This document shows positions 5,045 through 7,705 of a stretch of DNA of 7,705 nucleotides, piece by piece; the stretch's first letter is position 1; each line of letters begins with the position of its first letter. The position numbers and the translations under genes were made by a program. A model generated the notes under the pieces. The model was not told the DNA's origin. It saw only the letters and a list, made by a program, of their open reading frames with translations, and searched no databases. Source of the stretch: CAYWEP01 sp964608945 (lineage in GTDB: Bacteria > Patescibacteriota > Microgenomatia > Levybacterales > UBA12049); assembly GCA_964608945.1 (NCBI GenBank), contig CAZSQB010000048.1, forward strand, positions 1-7,705. The letters run 5' to 3'.

Positions 5045-5050
5045 TATATA
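5045..5050 (+). promoter_or_regulatory. Possible -10 box of the glycosyltransferase gene
   Basis: TATATA lies 4 nt before ATG 5055 within an AT-only run, directly next to the -35 of the divergent small-protein promoter. No Shine-Dalgarno and no matching -35 are visible. Confidence 0.35.
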
Positions 5051-5054
5051 AAAT

Positions 5055-6953
5055 ATGACGTTTCTTTTTCTTGTCGCGCTGTCGCTTCTTTTCAGAGTCA
5101 CCTTTTTACAAGCAATTGAATTTAAGGCAGATGAGGCTACATCGCTTTTCTTAGCAACCCGTCCGCTATTTGACCACCCATTTTTGCCTGCCTCCTCTGT
5201 CTCAAGCTTTGGCATCCTTAATCCGCCACTCTTTCTGTACACGCTCTTCCCGCTTGTTCTCCTTTCGACTGATCCGCGATTTCTATCAGCCTGCATTGGC
5301 ATCCTCAATGCGTTTACCGTTGGACTATTCTATCTTCTGATAAAACGATATTACGGCAAACACGTATCACTCATCACATCGCTTTTTCTGGCTGTATCTC
5401 CTTGGGCAATACTCTTCTCGCGAAAAATCTGGGCGCAAGACTTTATTCTTCCTCTTTCCCTCCCGCTTTTTTATGCGTTTCACAAAATACGCTACGACAA
5501 GGATAAACGCTTTTGGCTCCCATACGCTGTTTTTTCTCTGCTCCTGATACAAGTCCACCAAGCGCTCCTTTTTTTCCTTGTCCCCTTCAACCTTTTCCTC
5601 TTCCTTACAAAGCCTCGCGTGAGCTTTCGCCACCTTTTGCTTGGTATTTTTTTCGGTATTATACCAGCACTTCCGTGGGTGTACTACGAAATGACACACG
5701 GGCTACCAACGCTTGATGCCGTCTCCCGAGCAGGCGGCAGGGTGGAAAATGGACTAACAATCACCCATCTGTTAAGACCTTTTCAAATACTCCATACCGG
5801 AAATTGGTTCTTTATTATGGGGAATGATATTGCTGAATTTGCAGCCAAATATCCACTTCTTTTTCGTTTGCGCCCTCTTTTCTACCTGTATTATCCACTG
5901 CTTCTTTTCGGCATGTTCATATTTTGGCGAAAACATACATTATCACGACCGCTCCTCTATGCGACGCTCTGTCTTCCAGTACTCTATGCTCTTTTACACA
6001 TCCCGCCACACATGCATTATTTTATCGTGCTGCTTCCGCTCCTTTTTTTATTCATCGCAATTGGTATACAGTTTCTCAGTCAAAAATTTCCATTTGCAAA
6101 ATTCCCGATTATTGGAACGATCTACCTCGGTATTGTTTTCCTCTCTTTTTTTAATATCTTGTTTCTTCAATTCACTGAAAAGAAGGGAAGCCTCAGCGGC
6201 GATTATGGCACAAGCTATGGCGCAAATGAGAAATTAGCCAAGCGCCCGCTTGAAAAATATAGAAAAACAAAAAAATATCAAGAAATGCTTCTTGCTACCT
6301 ATGTGCCGCTTGGTGCTTTTCGAGGAGATACCATCATAGCAAGCATGGTATATGACCCGAAATCGACAAAAAAGCGCTTATCGCTCCTTGATAATCAGTT
6401 CAAGTCCACTCCAGAAGATGCCCGGATAAAACACGAGCTTCTTGCCTACTACACTACAACCGCCCCAAGAGAAGAAACGCTCGTACTCCTCCGACAAAAA
6501 AGCAAAAATATCCCATCGTACTCTCCGATATACTCTGCTGCCAATGCTATGCATCTGGAAAAAACGCTTCGCAAGGCATTTGAAGACCCCATGCTTGGCA
6601 TTGCACTTGAATTTCCCAAACACTGGGATTTGCAAAAAACAAAAAACCAGACGATAATAACGGGAGATGGATTTATCCTTTCATTGCAACCTATCAATAC
6701 GCTTTGCACCGCACAGAGCTGTGTTGAAGAAACAGAAATGCTTTCTAGTCAGACAGTGGAAAAAATGACCTGCGTAACGAAAGAGAATATGTGGTGTGGC
6801 ATTGTATACGGACCTATTCATAACACTACTCAACAGTTCTTCATAACCTATAAGCCAGATGGCAAACAGCCATCCCCCTTTGTACCGAGCGAGGAATATA
6901 CACATGCCACAGCACTTCTGAAAAGTATCCTAGATTCATTAAGACAACTATGA
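5055..6953 (+). CDS. GT-C glycosyltransferase (GT39/ArnT-PMT-like) with extra C-terminal domain
   Basis: 632 aa. Residues 1-372 contain about 11-12 membrane helices. An Asp-Glu pair (EFKADEATSL, Asp26-Glu27) in the first outward loop is the position and pattern of the catalytic acidic motif in GT39/PMT and ArnT-type enzymes, which use polyprenyl-phosphate sugar donors. A second acidic residue is in KIWAQDF (Asp129). These support membrane-bound transfer of a sugar to a protein or glycolipid outside the membrane; substrates are unknown. Residues 380-632 are soluble: GDYGTSYGANEKLAK, a helical part (about 400-510), then a strand-rich end beginning GIALEFPKHWDL (515-526) with four cysteines (551, 556, 573, 581). 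This end resembles PsbP-like 'FxYPxxW' domains, a tentative match. The domain should be extracytoplasmic. The gene overlaps msrA by 4 nt. Confidence 0.85.
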   Translation: MTFLFLVALSLLFRVTFLQAIEFKADEATSLFLATRPLFDHPFLPASSVSSFGILNPPLFLYTLFPLVLLSTDPRFLSACIGILNAFTVGLFYLLIKRYYGKHVSLITSLFLAVSPWAILFSRKIWAQDFILPLSLPLFYAFHKIRYDKDKRFWLPYAVFSLLLIQVHQALLFFLVPFNLFLFLTKPRVSFRHLLLGIFFGIIPALPWVYYEMTHGLPTLDAVSRAGGRVENGLTITHLLRPFQILHTGNWFFIMGNDIAEFAAKYPLLFRLRPLFYLYYPLLLFGMFIFWRKHTLSRPLLYATLCLPVLYALLHIPPHMHYFIVLLPLLFLFIAIGIQFLSQKFPFAKFPIIGTIYLGIVFLSFFNILFLQFTEKKGSLSGDYGTSYGANEKLAKRPLEKYRKTKKYQEMLLATYVPLGAFRGDTIIASMVYDPKSTKKRLSLLDNQFKSTPEDARIKHELLAYYTTTAPREETLVLLRQKSKNIPSYSPIYSAANAMHLEKTLRKAFEDPMLGIALEFPKHWDLQKTKNQTIITGDGFILSLQPINTLCTAQSCVEETEMLSSQTVEKMTCVTKENMWCGIVYGPIHNTTQQFFITYKPDGKQPSPFVPSEEYTHATALLKSILDSLRQL

Positions 6954-7513
6954 GCCAGACAAAACAAATTGCTACGTTTGCAGGTGGATGCTTTTGGTGT
7001 ACGGAAGCGATTTTCAAACGGCTAAATGGTGTTGCTTCTGTCACCTCAGGCTATGCTGGAGGAAATCCGCCAGCTGGCGGAGGAAACCCGTCATACGAAC
7101 AAGTCTCAACAGGCGCGACAAGACACGCAGAAGCAGTGCAGGTAGAATTTAACCCAAGCGTTATTCCTTATACAAGACTCCTTGATGTATTCTGGGCGAC
7201 GCATGACCCAACGACTTTGAACCAACAGGGCGCAGACGTCGGCACGCAGTATAGATCGGTTATTTTTTATCACAATGAGGAGCAGAAACGCATGGCTGAA
7301 AAATCAAAAGAAGAAATGGGCAAGTCTGGAAAATTACATGACCAGATAGTGACTGAAATTCTCCCCTTTGAAAAATTCTATACTGCGGAAGAGTATCACC
7401 AGAATTACTACGATACCAACCGTACCTATCCCTACTGCAGAGTGGTTATTGACCCAAAAATCAGAAAATTATTAGAAGAATTTCGGAAAGATGTCAAAGA
7501 AGAATATCAGTAA
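6950..7513 (+). CDS. msrA: Peptide methionine-S-sulfoxide reductase MsrA
   Basis: 187 aa. MsrA reduces the S-epimer of methionine sulfoxide in proteins and free methionine, using a catalytic cysteine. Seen: FAGGCFWCTEAIF (10-22) with nucleophile Cys14, GYAGG (34-38), GATRHAEAVQVEFNP (55-69; usual form GxTGHAEAV), FWATHDPTTLNQQGADVGTQYRS (81-103), the HQNYY block (150-154), and PYCRVVIDPKI (161-171) with Cys163 as likely resolving cysteine. A short Gly/Pro insertion (PPAGGG, 40-45) widens the loop after GYAGG. There is no signal peptide or anchor, so it is cytoplasmic unless exported by an unseen route. Its ATG overlaps the stop of the glycosyltransferase (ATGA) without a Shine-Dalgarno, indicating translational coupling in one operon. 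A fused MsrB domain is absent. Confidence 0.96.
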   Translation: MSQTKQIATFAGGCFWCTEAIFKRLNGVASVTSGYAGGNPPAGGGNPSYEQVSTGATRHAEAVQVEFNPSVIPYTRLLDVFWATHDPTTLNQQGADVGTQYRSVIFYHNEEQKRMAEKSKEEMGKSGKLHDQIVTEILPFEKFYTAEEYHQNYYDTNRTYPYCRVVIDPKIRKLLEEFRKDVKEEYQ

Positions 7514-7645
7514 ACTCGAAATCCGAATATCGAAACTCGAAACAAATTCAAATGTTCTAAATTCGAATTTCCAAAACGTTTTTTGATTATTGTCATTTGT
7601 ATTTTCAGTATTGTTTCGGATTTCGAATTTTGGTATTCGGATTTA
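7514..7645. repeat. Long imperfect palindromic intergenic element (TCGAAA-rich)
   Basis: The outer arms AAATCCGAATA (7519-7529) and TATTCGGATTT (7634-7644) pair perfectly. The next arms 7531-7545 and 7611-7625 pair at 13 of 15. The centre is CAAAACGTTTTTTG (7572-7585), and AAATTCGAATTT (7559-7570) is itself a palindrome. No ORF is present. It starts directly after the msrA stop and could fold in the mRNA 3' end. I recall similar TCGAAATCCGAA-type elements in CPR and other environmental genomes. Confidence 0.65.
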
Positions 7646-7655
7646 AACAACAGAG

Positions 7656-7676
7656 ATCCTGAACCAAGTTCAGGAT
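7656..7676. repeat. Short hairpin repeat (ATCCTGAAC-CAA-GTTCAGGAT)
   Basis: A perfect 9-bp inverted repeat with a 3-nt loop, flanked by GAG and GACA. It matches the widely dispersed 'TCATCCTGAACTTG...TCAGGATC' class of REP-like repeats (recalled). It has no T-tract, so it is not a typical intrinsic terminator. The remaining sequence to 7705 shows nothing further. Confidence 0.6.
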
Positions 7677-7705
7677 GACAAAGAGGAAGGATTTTGAAAT
7701 AGGCT

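Noticed and set aside
4928..5308. 126-codon minus-strand open frame before the 61-aa gene
   Set aside because: It would overlap both the 61-aa gene and the glycosyltransferase 5' end; it is charge-rich shadow sequence with no motif.
7656..7676. Short hairpin as rho-independent terminator of msrA
   Set aside because: The stem is good but no T-tract follows on either strand; the sequence fits a dispersed repeat better.

Overview
The window looks like a piece of a Candidate Phyla Radiation (Patescibacteria, probably Parcubacteria-like) genome. Four things point there: short, tightly packed genes in frequently alternating orientation; minimal, divergent housekeeping enzymes; a GT39-type membrane protein and a tiny one-helix protein of kinds I associate with that group; and intergenic palindromic repeats, including the CCTGCCGGCAGG motif. 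This assignment is inference, since no rRNA or marker protein is present. TAA, TAG and TGA all act as stops, so the genetic code looks standard.

Layout, left to right. (1) A minus-strand three-helix membrane protein with an extracytoplasmic CAP domain (14-955) is divergent, across about 40 nt, from a shortened TruB-type pseudouridine synthase (998-1759). TruB is followed closely by a conserved protein of unknown function (1784-2278). (2) On the minus strand, a LUD-domain (LutC/YkgG-like) gene (3062-3676) lies upstream of a six-helix membrane protein (2289-2951), with a REP-like repeat between them. (3) Divergent from the LUD gene is an HxlR-type redox/electrophile regulator (3924-4244). The 247-nt gap between them holds a nested palindrome that looks like an operator and then a roughly 140-nt imperfect palindrome. 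(4) Minus-strand hypoxanthine phosphoribosyltransferase (4246-4788) and a 61-aa one-helix protein (4821-5006). (5) A plus-strand pair: a 632-aa GT-C glycosyltransferase (5055-6953) overlapping methionine sulfoxide reductase A (6950-7513) by ATGA. A 130-nt palindromic element and a short hairpin repeat close the window.

The most general signal is promoter architecture. At least seven of the ten genes have a -10-like hexamer 4-7 nt before the start codon and no usable Shine-Dalgarno, so most transcripts here are predicted to be leaderless. The divergent pairs use compact, interlocked promoters. The most system-like unit is LUD/HxlR with its symmetric operator candidate. No CRISPR array, tRNA, rRNA, transposase, phage gene or convincing intrinsic terminator was seen.
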